Source: Agrobacterium tumefaciens (GTDB taxonomy: Bacteria; Pseudomonadota; Alphaproteobacteria; Rhizobiales; Rhizobiaceae). From it: a stretch of DNA of 64,000 bases. The DNA is taken from NCBI GenBank assembly GCA_017744915.1, contig JAGIAH010000004.1, forward strand, positions 434,001 through 498,000, given 5' to 3'. Both the position numbers and the translations under genes were made by a program. Position 1 is the stretch's first letter. Every line of letters begins with the position of its first letter. Below are positions 10,307-20,552 of this stretch, one piece after another. The notes beneath the pieces were generated by a model. The model did no database searches. It saw only the letters and a program-made list of their open reading frames with translations, and had not been told where the DNA came from.

Positions 10307-11527
10307 ATGAAACCGCTGCTGCCCGTGGACGAGGCCATCAAACGCCTTCTGGAAGCAGCAGCTCCGGTAACGGACAGCGAGACCCTGCCGCTTGCCGACT
10401 GTGATGGCCGTGTTCTAGCAACAGATCTGGCCGCACGCCTCACCCAGCCCCCCTTCGACGCCTCGGCCATGGATGGCTATGCATTGCGCAGCGCCGATGC
10501 GCCGGAGATCGGCTCCGTCCTCACCGTCATTGGCCAGGCGGCTGCCGGCCATGCTTTTACGGGGACGGTGGGCAAAGGCGAAGCCGTGCGCATCTTCACC
10601 GGCGCACCCGTGCCTGAGGGCGCCGATACGATCCTCATTCAGGAAGATGCGGAAGCGCTGGAAGACGGTAGTAATATCCGCACCGGCTTCGCTGTCGCCG
10701 CCGGGCGACATATCCGCCCGCGCGGACAGGATTTCACTGAAGACGAAACGGCTCTGGATGCCGGGCGCGAGCTTGGCTTCACCGACCTGACGCTGGCGGC
10801 GGCCATGAACCACGCCGCACTTTCCGTCTATCGCAGGCCACGCATCGCCATCCTCGCCACCGGCGACGAATTGTTGCCGCCGGGAAGCGCACCGCAACCC
10901 GCGCAGATCATTGCCTCCAACACCTTCGGTATCGCCGCACTGGCCCGGCAGGCGGGTGCGGAGGTGATTGATCTCGGCATCATTGCCGATGATGACAGCC
11001 TCATCCGCGCCGCCATCGGCAAGGCCGTCGCGGCCGGGGTGGATGTGCTGGTGACGCTGGGCGGCGCCTCGGTCGGCGACCATGATCTGGTGCAGGCGGC
11101 ATTGAAGGCGGAGGGCATGCAGCTCGATTTCTGGCGCATCGCCATGCGTCCGGGAAAACCGCTTATGGTCGGGGCCATCGGCAGCATGCAGGTTCTCGGT
11201 CTGCCCGGAAACCCGGTCGCCAGCCTCGTCTGCGGCCTGCTCTTCCTTGAACCGCTGATCCGCAGGATCGCCCGCCGGGCACCGCTGGAGCGCGGGACGA
11301 CAGCCCGCACCGCGACCCCGCTGAAGGCCAACGACCATCGGCAGGACTATCTGCGCGCCCGTTTCAGCACGGACGAAAACGGTGTGCTGGTGGCGGAAGC
11401 CCATGCGAAGCAGGATTCATCCATGATGAAGATATTGGCCCATTCCGATGGCCTGATCGTGCGCCCGCCGCATGCGCCGGAAGCGGCGCCCGGCGCGATA
11501 TGCCCGGTGATACGACTGAAATTCTGA
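10307..11527 (+). CDS. moeA: Molybdopterin molybdenumtransferase
   Basis: Inserts molybdate into adenylated molybdopterin. 406 aa, full length. It shows [31 protein letters not shown], the MoaB/MogA-like fold with [12 protein letters not shown] and [13 protein letters not shown], and [13 protein letters not shown] ... [10 protein letters not shown]. Last gene of the ppiD-trp-moa unit. The 544 bases after it separate it from the diguanylate cyclase. Confidence 0.96.
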   Translation: MKPLLPVDEAIKRLLEAAAPVTDSETLPLADCDGRVLATDLAARLTQPPFDASAMDGYALRSADAPEIGSVLTVIGQAAAGHAFTGTVGKGEAVRIFTGAPVPEGADTILIQEDAEALEDGSNIRTGFAVAAGRHIRPRGQDFTEDETALDAGRELGFTDLTLAAAMNHAALSVYRRPRIAILATGDELLPPGSAPQPAQIIASNTFGIAALARQAGAEVIDLGIIADDDSLIRAAIGKAVAAGVDVLVTLGGASVGDHDLVQAALKAEGMQLDFWRIAMRPGKPLMVGAIGSMQVLGLPGNPVASLVCGLLFLEPLIRRIARRAPLERGTTARTATPLKANDHRQDYLRARFSTDENGVLVAEAHAKQDSSMMKILAHSDGLIVRPPHAPEAAPGAICPVIRLKF

Positions 11528-12074
11528 CACCCAGGCCCTCCGGGCGGGTTTATGACCGGCAACATATCGGCGTCCCTCCCGAACCTGCGGAAGAATTGCT
11601 GCACCGTCATCCATCCTGAAATGCACGAAAACCAAGAGATGGAACGGTTTTGCGATTGAGGGAAAGGCGAAGCGACAGCATCGCAACCTCGAACAGGACT
11701 GTAACATTCCTGTCTCCTGACACGTATGACAAAAGAACCCGCCCGAAAGCGGGAAACTCGACGTATTCAGAATCCACCCTCTCGATGCATCCCGAAACTA
11801 TTTCGCGACATTGTTGTGCCAAAATAAATCACATGAATCCTTTATTGGGATTGACAGAGTAAATGCGATGCTGTCACCAAGACGAATAGTAGAGAGGAAA
11901 ATTTCAGGAACTCTTCGAAAATGAAAATTACTTATAATTATCAATTAAATAAGATAAAAAACGGCGAAAATGAAATTTCCGGAAATAAAAATTAGTTTCC
12001 CGTAAATTAAGCTTTCTAAAACGAGCTTAATAATAATAATCATAGTCGATAAGCAGACTCACTGGAGTTTCTTG
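11528..12074. other. Intergenic region, AT-rich promoter-like stretch before the diguanylate cyclase
   Basis: About 545 bases without a convincing gene. The first part has a GC-rich inverted stretch just after moeA (GGCCCTCCGGGCGGGTTTAT) that may act as a weak terminator. From about 11830 the sequence becomes strikingly AT-rich compared with the rest of the window (for example TAATTATCAATTAAATAAGA) up to the next start. Short reading frames here have no ribosome-binding site or family match. Confidence 0.5.
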
Positions 12075-13145
12075 ATGAACACGGCATCCACGCCCAAAAC
12101 CACGGGGCCAGACATTGCCGGGCAAATTGCCTATGCCATGCGGAGCATGGGTGTTTCGCCGATCCCGCGTAACTACAGCCTGTTTTACGAAGCCTATATC
12201 GGCTCAAACCCGGCGTTGACGAAGGATCTGGCAGCACTTGGAAACCGCGTCACGCAGGAGGATCTGGATGATCTCTCTTCGCGTTACGGCGAAGGTAATC
12301 CCAACCGCTCCATCGACGATGCGCAAGAGAAGCTGCGGCGCGAGCTGGAGGCGCTGCTCGGCACGCTGAAGCGTGAACAATCTTCCATCGAGAACTACAA
12401 CAGAATTCTCGGAGAAACGCGCCAGCGCATCGATGACAAGAATGCCGCCAGCAGCAATATTCTCAGAAATGCGATCGCGTTGCTGGCCGAGGCCACCGGT
12501 TCGAAGATCATCGATGGGGAAAAGGCGTTCAACGACGTCAACCGCCATGCCGAGGAAATGCATCAGGTGCGCCTCGAACTCGATGAATACAAGCGCATCG
12601 CCAATACGGATTCGCTGACGCGCCTGTCCAACCGCCGCGCCTTCGACGACCGGCTTGCCTCCGTCTATGACAGCTCCATCGGCCTGCAATATACCACGCT
12701 CGTGCTGCTCGACATCGACCACTTCAAGCGGATCAACGACACGTTCGGTCATCCGGTCGGCGACAAGATCCTCGCCACCGTCGCCTCGGTCATCCGCGCC
12801 AATGTGCGCAAGGATGGTTTCGTCGCCCGCAGCGGCGGCGAGGAATTCGCCATCATTCTTGACGGCAACACGCCGGAAGAGGTGATGGTGGTGTGCGAGC
12901 GCATCCGCCTGTCACTGGAAAGCACGCCTTTCCGCAATTCGAGATCAGGCGCCGATTACGGCACGGTCACCATCTCCATCGGCTTCGCCTCCGCCGCCCA
13001 GGCCGGCAATCCGAGCGAGCTTTACGCCCATGCCGATACGGCGCTCTACCATGCCAAGGAAACCGGCCGGAACCGTTCCGTGTTTTACGAAGACGGCATG
13101 CAGAAGAATTATGTCGGCAAGAACTGGCTGATTTATCGGACGTAA
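12075..13145 (+). CDS. GGDEF diguanylate cyclase (DgcB-like)
   Basis: 356 aa from the ATG after ACTGGAGTTTCTTG. Residues about 1-165 are an alpha-helical region with no transmembrane segment, containing a likely coiled coil (AQEKLRRELEALLGTLKREQ). The GGDEF domain spans about 175-345 with RLSNRRAFDDRL, LLDIDHFKRINDTFGHPVGD and an active-site GGEEF at residues 255-259, so c-di-GMP synthesis is expected. The inhibitory I-site RxxD reads RKDG, so product inhibition may be missing. No EAL domain. Its place after moeA fits what I recall for Agrobacterium dgcB (unverified). Confidence 0.88.
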   Translation: MNTASTPKTTGPDIAGQIAYAMRSMGVSPIPRNYSLFYEAYIGSNPALTKDLAALGNRVTQEDLDDLSSRYGEGNPNRSIDDAQEKLRRELEALLGTLKREQSSIENYNRILGETRQRIDDKNAASSNILRNAIALLAEATGSKIIDGEKAFNDVNRHAEEMHQVRLELDEYKRIANTDSLTRLSNRRAFDDRLASVYDSSIGLQYTTLVLLDIDHFKRINDTFGHPVGDKILATVASVIRANVRKDGFVARSGGEEFAIILDGNTPEEVMVVCERIRLSLESTPFRNSRSGADYGTVTISIGFASAAQAGNPSELYAHADTALYHAKETGRNRSVFYEDGMQKNYVGKNWLIYRT

Positions 13146-13175
13146 GAAGGGCGGCGACGTCCAAAAACATCCCAT

Positions 13176-13280
13176 CCGTCATGCCGGACTTGATCCGGCA
13201 TCCAGTCAGCCCAAGTCCTTGGGCTGAAAAGACTCTCTCACCGCATGGACGCGCGTCGGCTGGACCCCGGGTCTAGTCGC
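13176..13280. repeat. Mosaic palindromic intergenic repeat
   Basis: Begins CGTCATGCCGGACTTGATCC and contains a nested hairpin AGCCCAAGTCCTTGGGCT and a GGACCCCGGGTC-like right end. The same modules occur at 27981-28097, 34257-34373 and 56668-56783. It lies between the diguanylate cyclase and the convergent PPOX gene. Confidence 0.8.
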
Positions 13281-13322
13281 CGCGCTCTCGCTGCGAACCG
13301 ATGCTCACCTAAACAGAGAGCA

Positions 13323-13931
13323 TCACCACATGGTCTTCGCCGCCCGCGCTGCCCATTCCCGGTCATAGGTCTCCTGATCGAACTCCGCCTTCGCCGCCTT
13401 GAGCAGCAGGCCGGGTGTCGGCAGCGAAGCCGGATCAACGAAATTGTCGGGGTTCCACAGTTCCGAGCGCATCAGCGCCCGGGCGCACTGGAAATAAACC
13501 TCGTCAATCGTGACAACGATGACGATGCGCGGATGTTTGCCGTCCATCTCGAAGCTCTGTAACAGCTCGGCATCGACGGAAACCACGGCGCGGCCATTGA
13601 TGCGCATCGTCGTATTCGAGCCGGGGATCAGGAACATCAGCGCCACGCGCGGATCGCGCACAATGTTCAGAAGCGAATCGACGCGGTTGTTGCCGCGCCA
13701 GTCCGGCAGGAGCACGGTCCTGTTGTCAGCCACCCGCACGACGCCGCCCTTGTCGCCGCGCGGCGAACAGTCCATGCCTTCGGGCCCCACCGTCGCCAGC
13801 GCGAGGAATGGCGATGCCTCGATCATCTGCCGGTATTCCGCCGTCAGCGTGGCCGTCACCTTGGCGACCGAGGCTTCGCTCGTGCCGTCATAAATGGCCT
13901 TCAGTTCCTCAACCGTGCGAATGATCGTCAT
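13323..13931 (-). CDS. Pyridoxamine 5'-phosphate oxidase-family FMN-binding protein
   Basis: 202 aa protein of the split-barrel PPOX superfamily. The core FLALATVGPEGMDCSPRGDKGG, VLLPDWRGNNRVDSLLNIVRDPRVALMFLIPG and TMRINGRAVVS resembles the subgroup of small flavin or F420-type oxidoreductases rather than PdxH itself. The substrate cannot be told from sequence. Monocistronic, convergent with the diguanylate cyclase; the antiporter starts upstream on the same strand. Confidence 0.8.
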   Translation of the reverse strand: MTIIRTVEELKAIYDGTSEASVAKVTATLTAEYRQMIEASPFLALATVGPEGMDCSPRGDKGGVVRVADNRTVLLPDWRGNNRVDSLLNIVRDPRVALMFLIPGSNTTMRINGRAVVSVDAELLQSFEMDGKHPRIVIVVTIDEVYFQCARALMRSELWNPDNFVDPASLPTPGLLLKAAKAEFDQETYDREWAARAAKTMW

Positions 13932-13982
13932 ATCCGTCCCAATCCCTCGAAATCACGCTGCGCCACCGACGGGCGCAATCCC

Positions 13983-15794
13983 CTACTCTTCCGCCGCTTC
14001 CGCCTTTTCCCGTTCCGCCCGCTCGCGTGCGGTGCGCGCAGCAACGAGGTCGGCCGGCTGGGCATTGCCGCGGATCAGCGAACGGCCGGCATAGATGCCG
14101 CCGACGACTTCCATGGCAAAACGCTCCTCGTCACGGTCGCGGAATTCCTCCACCAGGCGGGCAGCGTCTTCCCGCTCCTCGCCCATGGCGCCCAGCACTT
14201 CCTCGCTGAAATTCAAGGCCGATTCCAGCGTCTCGCGAATCTGGTAATCGACGCCCGCCTTCAGAAGATCGATCGCGTGACCGCGGTCAAAGGCACGGGC
14301 AAGGACGGGAACCAGCGGGAATTCGTGCTTGACGATCTCCGCGATCCGCACGGCCGCTTCCTTGTCGTCGACGCAGATGAGCACGGCCCGCGCCGTGCTG
14401 GCGCCGGCCGCGTGCAGGATTTCCGCCCGCGAGCCATCGCCATAATAGACCTTGAAGCCGAATTCCGCCGCATCGCGCACGAACTCCGCATCCTTGTCGA
14501 TCAGCGACAGCGTGTAACCCCGCGCCAGAAGCGGCTGACTGACGATCTGGCCGAAACGCCCGAAGCCGATCAGGAGAATGCTGCCTTCGACATTCTCAGG
14601 CAGGTCGAGATCGTCGGTATTGGGAACCGCCGCCGGCACCAGCCTGTCATGCAGGATGACCATCAGCGGCGTCAGCACCATGGAGATGATGATGGTCGCC
14701 GTCAGGATGGCGTTGGCCTCCCGGTCGAGAATGCCGGCGCTGACGGCGGCGGAATAAAGCACGAAGGCGAATTCGCCGCCCTGCGCCATCAGCACCGCGC
14801 GCTCCAGGCTTTCACGCCGCGTGGTGCCGAGCGCCCGCGCAACACCATAGATCAGGAAGGCTTTCAGCAGCATGTAGCCCGCGACGCTGACAACCACCAG
14901 CTGCCAGTTGGCGGCAATGACGGCAAGGTCTATCGCCATGCCGACGCCGAGGAAGAACAGGCCGAGCAGAATGCCGCGAAACGGCTCGATATCCGCTTCC
15001 AGCTGATGGCGGAAGGAGGATTCGGACAAAAGCACGCCGGCCAGAAACGCCCCCATGGCCATGGAAAGACCGCTGACCTGCATCAAAAGCGCCGAACCCA
15101 GCACCACCAGCAGCGCAGCGGCCGTCATCACCTCACGCGCGCCGGAGGCCGCCAGCAGGCGGAAGAACGGGTTGAGCAGATAACGCCCGGCGAGGATGAG
15201 CGCACCGACGGCCGCAAGCGCGATGCCGATCGAAAGCCAGCGCTCCGAGGCCGTCACATGTTCGCCGCCCGAACCGAGAAAGGCGACAAGCGCCAGAAGC
15301 GGCACGATGGCGAGGTCCTCGAACAGCAGGATCGCGATGATACGCTGTCCCTTGAGGCTGGACATGCTGTTGCGCTCTTGCAGCATCTGCATGACGATCG
15401 CCGTCGATGTCAGCACGAAGCCGGTGCCGGCAACAAAGGACATGATGACGGGAAAGCCGAGACTGACGCCCACCAGCGTCAGGCCCGCCATGCAGACCAG
15501 CACCTGCAATGCACCCAGCCCGAAAATATCCTTTCGCATCGACCACAGCCGCGAGGGCTGCATTTCTAGACCGATGATGAACAGGAACATCACCACGCCG
15601 AGTTCGGCTATGTGCAGGATGGCCTGCGAATTGGAAAAGAAACCGAGACCATAAGGCCCGATCACAAGGCCGGCGGCCAGATAACCCAGCACCGAGCCAA
15701 GGCCGACGCGCTTGAAGATCGGCGCGGCCACGACGCCCGCCGCCAAAAGCACGACCACCTGGGCCAGATCATTTCCGTTCGCTTCTACAGCCAC
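13983..15794 (-). CDS. Monovalent cation:proton antiporter-2 family protein with RCK domain (KefB/KefC-like)
   Basis: About 603 aa from a GTG start (VAVEANGNDLAQVV); an alternative GTG at 15842 would add 16 polar residues. Residues about 8-385 form some 12 transmembrane helices of the CPA2 exchanger fold (GYLAAGLVIGPYGLGF, GAFLAGVLLSES). Residues about 398-515 are an RCK/TrkA-N nucleotide-binding domain (ILLIGFGRFGQIVSQPLL ... GDGSRAEILHAAGA). The C-terminal tail is Glu/Arg/Ala-rich and probably coiled. It likely moves K+ or Na+ against H+ under redox or nucleotide control. No KefF/KefG-type ancillary gene is adjacent. Confidence 0.9.
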   Translation of the reverse strand: MAVEANGNDLAQVVVLLAAGVVAAPIFKRVGLGSVLGYLAAGLVIGPYGLGFFSNSQAILHIAELGVVMFLFIIGLEMQPSRLWSMRKDIFGLGALQVLVCMAGLTLVGVSLGFPVIMSFVAGTGFVLTSTAIVMQMLQERNSMSSLKGQRIIAILLFEDLAIVPLLALVAFLGSGGEHVTASERWLSIGIALAAVGALILAGRYLLNPFFRLLAASGAREVMTAAALLVVLGSALLMQVSGLSMAMGAFLAGVLLSESSFRHQLEADIEPFRGILLGLFFLGVGMAIDLAVIAANWQLVVVSVAGYMLLKAFLIYGVARALGTTRRESLERAVLMAQGGEFAFVLYSAAVSAGILDREANAILTATIIISMVLTPLMVILHDRLVPAAVPNTDDLDLPENVEGSILLIGFGRFGQIVSQPLLARGYTLSLIDKDAEFVRDAAEFGFKVYYGDGSRAEILHAAGASTARAVLICVDDKEAAVRIAEIVKHEFPLVPVLARAFDRGHAIDLLKAGVDYQIRETLESALNFSEEVLGAMGEEREDAARLVEEFRDRDEERFAMEVVGGIYAGRSLIRGNAQPADLVAARTARERAEREKAEAAEE

Positions 15795-15846
15795 ACGCCA
15801 CCCCGCTGAAAATTGATAGGACGAGGGTGTTCCCTCCCCCACTTCC

Positions 15847-15900
15847 TAGCGCATCGGCGTGAGAATCGAAAACGATTTTCGTGAAGGACGATGCATGGAT
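15847..15900. repeat. Short palindromic repeat (GCGCATCG...CGATGC type)
   Basis: Outer ends GCGCATCGG and CGATGCATGG flank an inner palindrome GAAAACGATTTTC. The same architecture appears at 31060-31115, so this is a dispersed repeat family and not a gene-specific operator. Confidence 0.7.
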
Positions 15901-16025
15901 TCAACGGGTTATTTGCTGCCGGGACATGATGGCTACAGATGCGGCAGCCCCTCTTCCTCATCCCGGTGCTCGCCACGGGAATGAGGGAGGCAAATATGGC
16001 AACCGGTAAAGGCAAGACATATCGC

Positions 16026-16394
16026 CTACCGGGAGCGCGGCTCCCTGCTCAAGCCCTTCTCCGCAAGCTGCCGCTCATAATCCGCAAACAGCGCGTCGCC
16101 GGTTTCACCCAGCTCCTTCAGATATTTCCAGGTGTAGATGCCGCTGTCATGGCCATCGTCAAAAACGATACGCACCGCGTAATTACCGGTGGCGACCATG
16201 GAACGGATGGCGACATTGCGTTTTCCGGGCACCGTGACCTTTTGCCCCGGTCCGTGGCCCTGCACTTCCGCCGAGGGCGAAAGCACGCGCAGCATCTCGG
16301 CGCCAAGCCGGTAAATGCTTCCATCATCGAAGGAAACGGTCAATTCACGCCGGTCTTTTGACACAAGCAGCTCGGTCGGCCAGGCATCACTCAT
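16026..16394 (-). CDS. DUF971 family protein (gamma-butyrobetaine hydroxylase-like N-terminal domain)
   Basis: 122 aa single-domain protein. WPTELLVSKDRRELTVSFDDGSIYRL and YAVRIVFDDGHDSGIYTWKYL are typical of DUF971, a small fold also found at the N-terminus of gamma-butyrobetaine hydroxylases and linked to iron-sulphur or Mrp-type proteins in other bacteria. Its role here is unknown. It is divergent from moaA with about 130 bases between the starts. Confidence 0.85.
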   Translation of the reverse strand: MSDAWPTELLVSKDRRELTVSFDDGSIYRLGAEMLRVLSPSAEVQGHGPGQKVTVPGKRNVAIRSMVATGNYAVRIVFDDGHDSGIYTWKYLKELGETGDALFADYERQLAEKGLSREPRSR

Positions 16395-16526
16395 TTTTCA
16401 CTTCCGCAGGCTCGTCATATGCGTCAGAATTACGGACTTGCCTCACGATAGGCAAGCCACTACATCAGCTGTAGGCCACACATTCGGCCCCGTGTGTCCG
16501 GCGCGTGACGCAATGAGGATGGAGAC

Positions 16527-17576
16527 GTGAACGGTTTTTCCGGCTCGCTTGAAAAGGCGAAAACCCTGGCGGAAAACAACGCCCCGATGGTGGACCCCTT
16601 CGGCCGCGCCATCACCTATCTGCGTGTCTCCGTGACCGACCGCTGCGATTTCCGCTGCACCTATTGCATGTCCGAGCACATGACCTTCCTGCCGAAGAAG
16701 GATCTGCTGACGCTCGAAGAACTCGACCGGCTCTGTTCCGTCTTCATAACGCGCGGCGTGCGCAAATTGCGGCTGACCGGCGGCGAGCCGCTGGTGCGCA
16801 AGAACATCATGTCGCTGGTGAGGAACCTCGGCCGGCATGTACAAAGCGGCACGCTCGACGAACTGACGCTGACCACCAACGGCTCGCAGCTTTCAAAATT
16901 CGCGGCCGAACTTGCCGATTGCGGCGTGCGCCGCATCAATGTCTCGCTCGATACGCTCGATGCGCAGAAATTCCGCCAGATCACCCGCTGGGGCGATATC
17001 GACCGGGTCATGGAAGGGCTCGATGCGGCACAGGCGGCTGGCATCAAGGTCAAGCTCAATGCGGTGGCGCTGAAGGACTTCAACGATGCCGAAATGCCGG
17101 AGCTGATGCGCTTTGCCCATGGCCGCGGCATGGACCTGACCGTCATCGAAACCATGCCGATGGGCGAGATCGAGGAAGACCGCACCGACCGTTACCTGCC
17201 GCTCTCAAAGCTGCGGGCCGATCTCGAACAGAACTTCACGCTCATCGACAGCGATTACCAGACCGGCGGCCCCGCCCGTTACGTGACGGTGAAGGAAACC
17301 GGCGGCAGGCTGGGCTTCATCACGCCGATGACGCATAATTTCTGCGAAAGCTGCAACCGCGTCCGCCTCACCTGTACCGGCACGCTTTATATGTGTCTCG
17401 GCCAGGACGATGCCGCCGATCTGCGCACGGCGCTGCGCGCTTCCGACAGCGACGCCTATCTTTCCGCCGCCATCGACGAAGCGCTGCTGCGCAAGCCGAA
17501 GGGGCATGATTTCATCATCGACCGGACCCACAAGCGCCCGGCTGTCGCCCGTCATATGAGCGTGACCGGCGGCTAA
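16527..17576 (+). CDS. moaA: GTP 3',8-cyclase (radical SAM)
   Basis: Starts molybdenum cofactor synthesis by rearranging GTP with MoaC. 349 aa from a GTG after a GGAGAC site. The radical-SAM cluster CDFRCTYC uses Cys40, Cys44 and Cys47; the C-terminal second cluster lies in [11 protein letters not shown] (about residues 272-289). The protein ends in the expected Gly-Gly (SVTGG). First gene of a same-strand run with two exporters, mobA and mobB. Confidence 0.96.
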   Translation: MNGFSGSLEKAKTLAENNAPMVDPFGRAITYLRVSVTDRCDFRCTYCMSEHMTFLPKKDLLTLEELDRLCSVFITRGVRKLRLTGGEPLVRKNIMSLVRNLGRHVQSGTLDELTLTTNGSQLSKFAAELADCGVRRINVSLDTLDAQKFRQITRWGDIDRVMEGLDAAQAAGIKVKLNAVALKDFNDAEMPELMRFAHGRGMDLTVIETMPMGEIEEDRTDRYLPLSKLRADLEQNFTLIDSDYQTGGPARYVTVKETGGRLGFITPMTHNFCESCNRVRLTCTGTLYMCLGQDDAADLRTALRASDSDAYLSAAIDEALLRKPKGHDFIIDRTHKRPAVARHMSVTGG

Positions 17577-17744
17577 GCGGCGGCTGAACTTCTTTCTCGT
17601 CCACCCACCCATATAAACGGTTGAATTGCCAGCTCTACCGTGCCACGTCTCTATGCATGGAGGAATGCGTGGTCGTGCCCGAGAGGCGGCCCACACCGCC
17701 CGGCAAGGGCGGCGGCTACCGCGCATGGTCTGGGATATTTGGGA

Positions 17745-18713
17745 ATGGCATTGACGGACAATACGCGCGGCGCACTTTTCATGGCGCTCGCAATGGCAAG
17801 CTTCACGGCCAACGACGCGCTGACGAAGTCCGTCACCCCCTACATCAATACCGGCCAGATCATGTTTGTGCGCGGCATCATGACCGTGGTGCTGATCTAT
17901 ATCGCTGCCCGGCATTTCGGGGCGCTCCGGCCGCTGAAGACCCTGTTGCGGCCCATCATCATCCTGCGCTGTCTCTGCGAGGTGACAGCCGCCGTTCTCT
18001 ATCTGACGGCGCTCGGCCTGATCGAATTTTCCAACGCATCGGCCATTCTCCAGTCCCTGCCGCTGGTGGTGACGCTGGGGGCCGCACTTTTCCTGCGCGA
18101 GCCGGTCGGCTGGCGGCGCTGGGTGGCGATCATCGTCGGTTTCATCGGCGTGCTCATCATCATCAGGCCCGGCCCGGAAGGCTTCACGCCGGGGGCGCTG
18201 CTGGTCGTCGCGTCGCTCGCGGCCACTGCCGCGCGTGATCTGCTGACCCGGAAAATGTATGCCGATGTGCCCTCGCTCGCCATCACCGTCATCACCGCCT
18301 TCGTCAACATGGCGGTGGGCGGGCTTCTGATCGTGCCTTTCGGCGGCTGGCAGCCGATGAATTTCACGATCGTATCGCATCTTGCCGGTTCGGCCATTCT
18401 GGTGCTGGTCGGTTACCAGGCCATCATCCTGTCGATGCGCACGGGCGAAATCTCCTTCGTCGCACCGTTCCGCTATACTGGCCTGCTCTGGGGTTTCATG
18501 ATCGGTGTGTTCTTCTTCAATGAAAAGATCGACAGCTACACCATCGTCGGCGCCATGATCGTCATCGGTTCCGGCCTTTATACCTTCTATCGCGAAAGCC
18601 TGCGCAAGCGCTCGCAGATGGCCAAGCGCGCGGCCGCGACACCCACGGCCGCAACCACGGTGCGACCGGCTTCCGTTACGAAAACTTCCGTAACGGAAGA
18701 GGCGGGAGAATGA
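17745..18713 (+). CDS. EamA/DMT-superfamily transporter
   Basis: 322 aa with about ten hydrophobic segments in two halves, the EamA arrangement (ALFMALAMASFTANDALTKS, LYLTALGLIEFSNASAILQSLPLVV, GLLWGFMIGVFFFNEKIDSYTIVGAMIVIGS). I start at MALTDNTRGA because the upstream 35 codons are not membrane-like. The C-terminal tail is Thr/Ala-rich and cytoplasmic. The substrate is unknown. One base separates it from the MFS gene. Confidence 0.88.
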   Translation: MALTDNTRGALFMALAMASFTANDALTKSVTPYINTGQIMFVRGIMTVVLIYIAARHFGALRPLKTLLRPIIILRCLCEVTAAVLYLTALGLIEFSNASAILQSLPLVVTLGAALFLREPVGWRRWVAIIVGFIGVLIIIRPGPEGFTPGALLVVASLAATAARDLLTRKMYADVPSLAITVITAFVNMAVGGLLIVPFGGWQPMNFTIVSHLAGSAILVLVGYQAIILSMRTGEISFVAPFRYTGLLWGFMIGVFFFNEKIDSYTIVGAMIVIGSGLYTFYRESLRKRSQMAKRAAATPTAATTVRPASVTKTSVTEEAGE

Positions 18714-18714
18714 C

Positions 18715-19914
18715 ATGAGAAGCAGCCGTTTCCTCGATCGGACGACCCCGCCCCATATCATCACGCTTGTCGTCATCGCCGGCGTCGCGGCGCTGTGCAT
18801 GAACCTGTTCCTGCCCTCGCTTTCGGCCATGGCACTCTATTTCGAGATCGACTACGCCGTGATGCAATTTGCCGTCTCCGGTTATCTTGCTGCCACGGCC
18901 TTGCTGCAATTGGTGATCGGCCCGCTCTCCGATCTTTTCGGTCGCCGTCCGGTGATGCTCGCCAGCATCGCGATCATGATCGCCGCCACGCTCATCTGCA
19001 TGCTGGCGTCCGATATCACCGTCTTCATGATCGGGCGCGTGGCGCAGGCGGCCGTCGTGTCCGGCTTCGTGCTCGCCCGCGCCATCGTGCGTGACATGGT
19101 GCCGATGGAACAGGCGGCCTCGATGATCGGCTACGTGACCATGGGAATGTCCGTCGTGCCGATGGTCGGCCCCACGGTCGGCGGCCTGCTGAACGACTTC
19201 TCCGGCTGGCAGTCCAGCTTTGCGCTGCTTGCGCTTCTCGGCGCCGGCATTCTGGTGCTCGCCTGGTTCGATCTCGGCGAAACCAATCACAGCAAGTCTG
19301 CGAGCTTTTCGCAGCAGTTCCATGCCTGGCCGGAGCTTCTGCGCTCGCCGCTGTTCTGGGGTTATGCGCTGACCTCGACCTTCTCGTCGGGCATGTTCTT
19401 TTCCTTCCTCGGCGGCGCGCCCTTCGTCGGCAGCGTGCTTTACGGGCTGACACCCGCCATGCTCGGCCTGCAGTTCTTCTTCATGGCCAGCGGTTACATG
19501 CTCGGCAATTTCGTCTCCGGCCGTTATGCCAGCCAGATCGGCATCACCCGCATGATGCTCTCGGGCAATGTCATCGCCATCACCGGCATCGTCACGGCCA
19601 TCGCGCTGATCCTGGTCGGGGCGGAAAGCGCCTATGCGTTTTTCGTGCCGCTTGCGCTGATCGGCGTTGGAAACGGCGTGACGCTGCCGAGCGCCAATGC
19701 CGGCATGGTCAGTGTCCAGCCGCATCTGGCGGGCTCCGCCTCCGGTCTCGGCGGTGCGATGACCATCGGCGGTGGTGCTGCCCTTTCGGTGCTCGCTTCC
19801 TCCGTCCTGTCCAAAGAGGACGGAACCTGGCCGCTTCTTCTGGTAATGCTGGCGACCGGCCTTGTCGCCCTTCTCACCACCTATGTCGTAAGGCTGCAGG
19901 AACAGCGGCAATGA
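18715..19914 (+). CDS. Major facilitator superfamily drug/metabolite exporter (Bcr/CflA-like)
   Basis: 399 aa with 12 predicted membrane spans and the MFS motif A-like loop [16 protein letters not shown] between helices 2 and 3. [18 protein letters not shown] N-terminal helices and [22 protein letters not shown] (motif C region) place it with the Bcr/CflA group of 12-TM drug:H+ antiporters. The stop overlaps the mobA ATG by four bases, so it is translationally coupled to Moco nucleotide addition; the functional reason is unclear. Confidence 0.9.
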   Translation: MRSSRFLDRTTPPHIITLVVIAGVAALCMNLFLPSLSAMALYFEIDYAVMQFAVSGYLAATALLQLVIGPLSDLFGRRPVMLASIAIMIAATLICMLASDITVFMIGRVAQAAVVSGFVLARAIVRDMVPMEQAASMIGYVTMGMSVVPMVGPTVGGLLNDFSGWQSSFALLALLGAGILVLAWFDLGETNHSKSASFSQQFHAWPELLRSPLFWGYALTSTFSSGMFFSFLGGAPFVGSVLYGLTPAMLGLQFFFMASGYMLGNFVSGRYASQIGITRMMLSGNVIAITGIVTAIALILVGAESAYAFFVPLALIGVGNGVTLPSANAGMVSVQPHLAGSASGLGGAMTIGGGAALSVLASSVLSKEDGTWPLLLVMLATGLVALLTTYVVRLQEQRQ

Positions 19915-20552
19915 TCGCTCCTCCCCGTAACATACCCGGTCTCGTGCTCGCCGGCGGGCTTTCCCGGCGCATGGGCAGCAACAAGGCGATGGTGGCGCTC
20001 AACGATGCGCCGCTCATCTCCCATGTCATCCGCCGCATCACGCCGCAGGTCTGCGATGTCACCATCAATGCCGCCATCACCGACAAGGGCAGCTGGGCCA
20101 AAGGTTTCGGCCTGCCGCTTCTGCCCGATACGGTGAACGGCCATGCCGGGCCGCTCGCGGGCGTTCTCGCCGGCATGCGGCACTTCCGCAATCGCGAGGC
20201 CACGGGCAGCCATTTCCTGACCGTGCCGGCCGACAGCCCGTTTTTCCCGGACGATCTCGTGGCAAGGCTTGGCGAGCACCTGTCGGAGGATGTTATCGTC
20301 ATCGCCGCCTCCAGCGGCCAGCTTCACCCGGTCTTCGCGCTGTGGCCGGTGGCGCTTGCCGACGATCTGGAGGAATGGCTGAAGAACGATACGAACCGCC
20401 GCATCCGCGCCTATCTTGCCCGGCACGTCACCATTGGCGTGGCCTTTCCGCCGCTGGAAACGGCAAAGGGCGGCCTCGATCCATTCTTCAACATCAACAC
20501 GCCGGATGAACTGGCGCTCGCGCGAAGCTATCTGGAGAGTATGGGACCATGA
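19911..20552 (+). CDS. mobA: Molybdenum cofactor guanylyltransferase
   Basis: Transfers GMP to Mo-molybdopterin to form the guanine dinucleotide cofactor. 213 aa with the nucleotide-binding signature [17 protein letters not shown] (residues 11-27), [14 protein letters not shown] and a C-terminal NINTPDEL. It overlaps both neighbours by four bases (MFS upstream, mobB downstream). Confidence 0.95.
   Translation: MIAPPRNIPGLVLAGGLSRRMGSNKAMVALNDAPLISHVIRRITPQVCDVTINAAITDKGSWAKGFGLPLLPDTVNGHAGPLAGVLAGMRHFRNREATGSHFLTVPADSPFFPDDLVARLGEHLSEDVIVIAASSGQLHPVFALWPVALADDLEEWLKNDTNRRIRAYLARHVTIGVAFPPLETAKGGLDPFFNINTPDELALARSYLESMGP

Noticed and set aside
11607..11862. Short frames on both strands in the gap after moeA, considered for a missed gene
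   Set aside because: No ribosome-binding site, no recognisable domain, unusual codon use. I also looked for lexA, which I recall near moeA in some rhizobia, and did not find it.
17205..19911. Long minus-strand frames opposite the DMT and MFS genes
   Set aside because: His/Asp/Gly-rich compositions typical of antisense reading of GC-rich membrane-protein genes.
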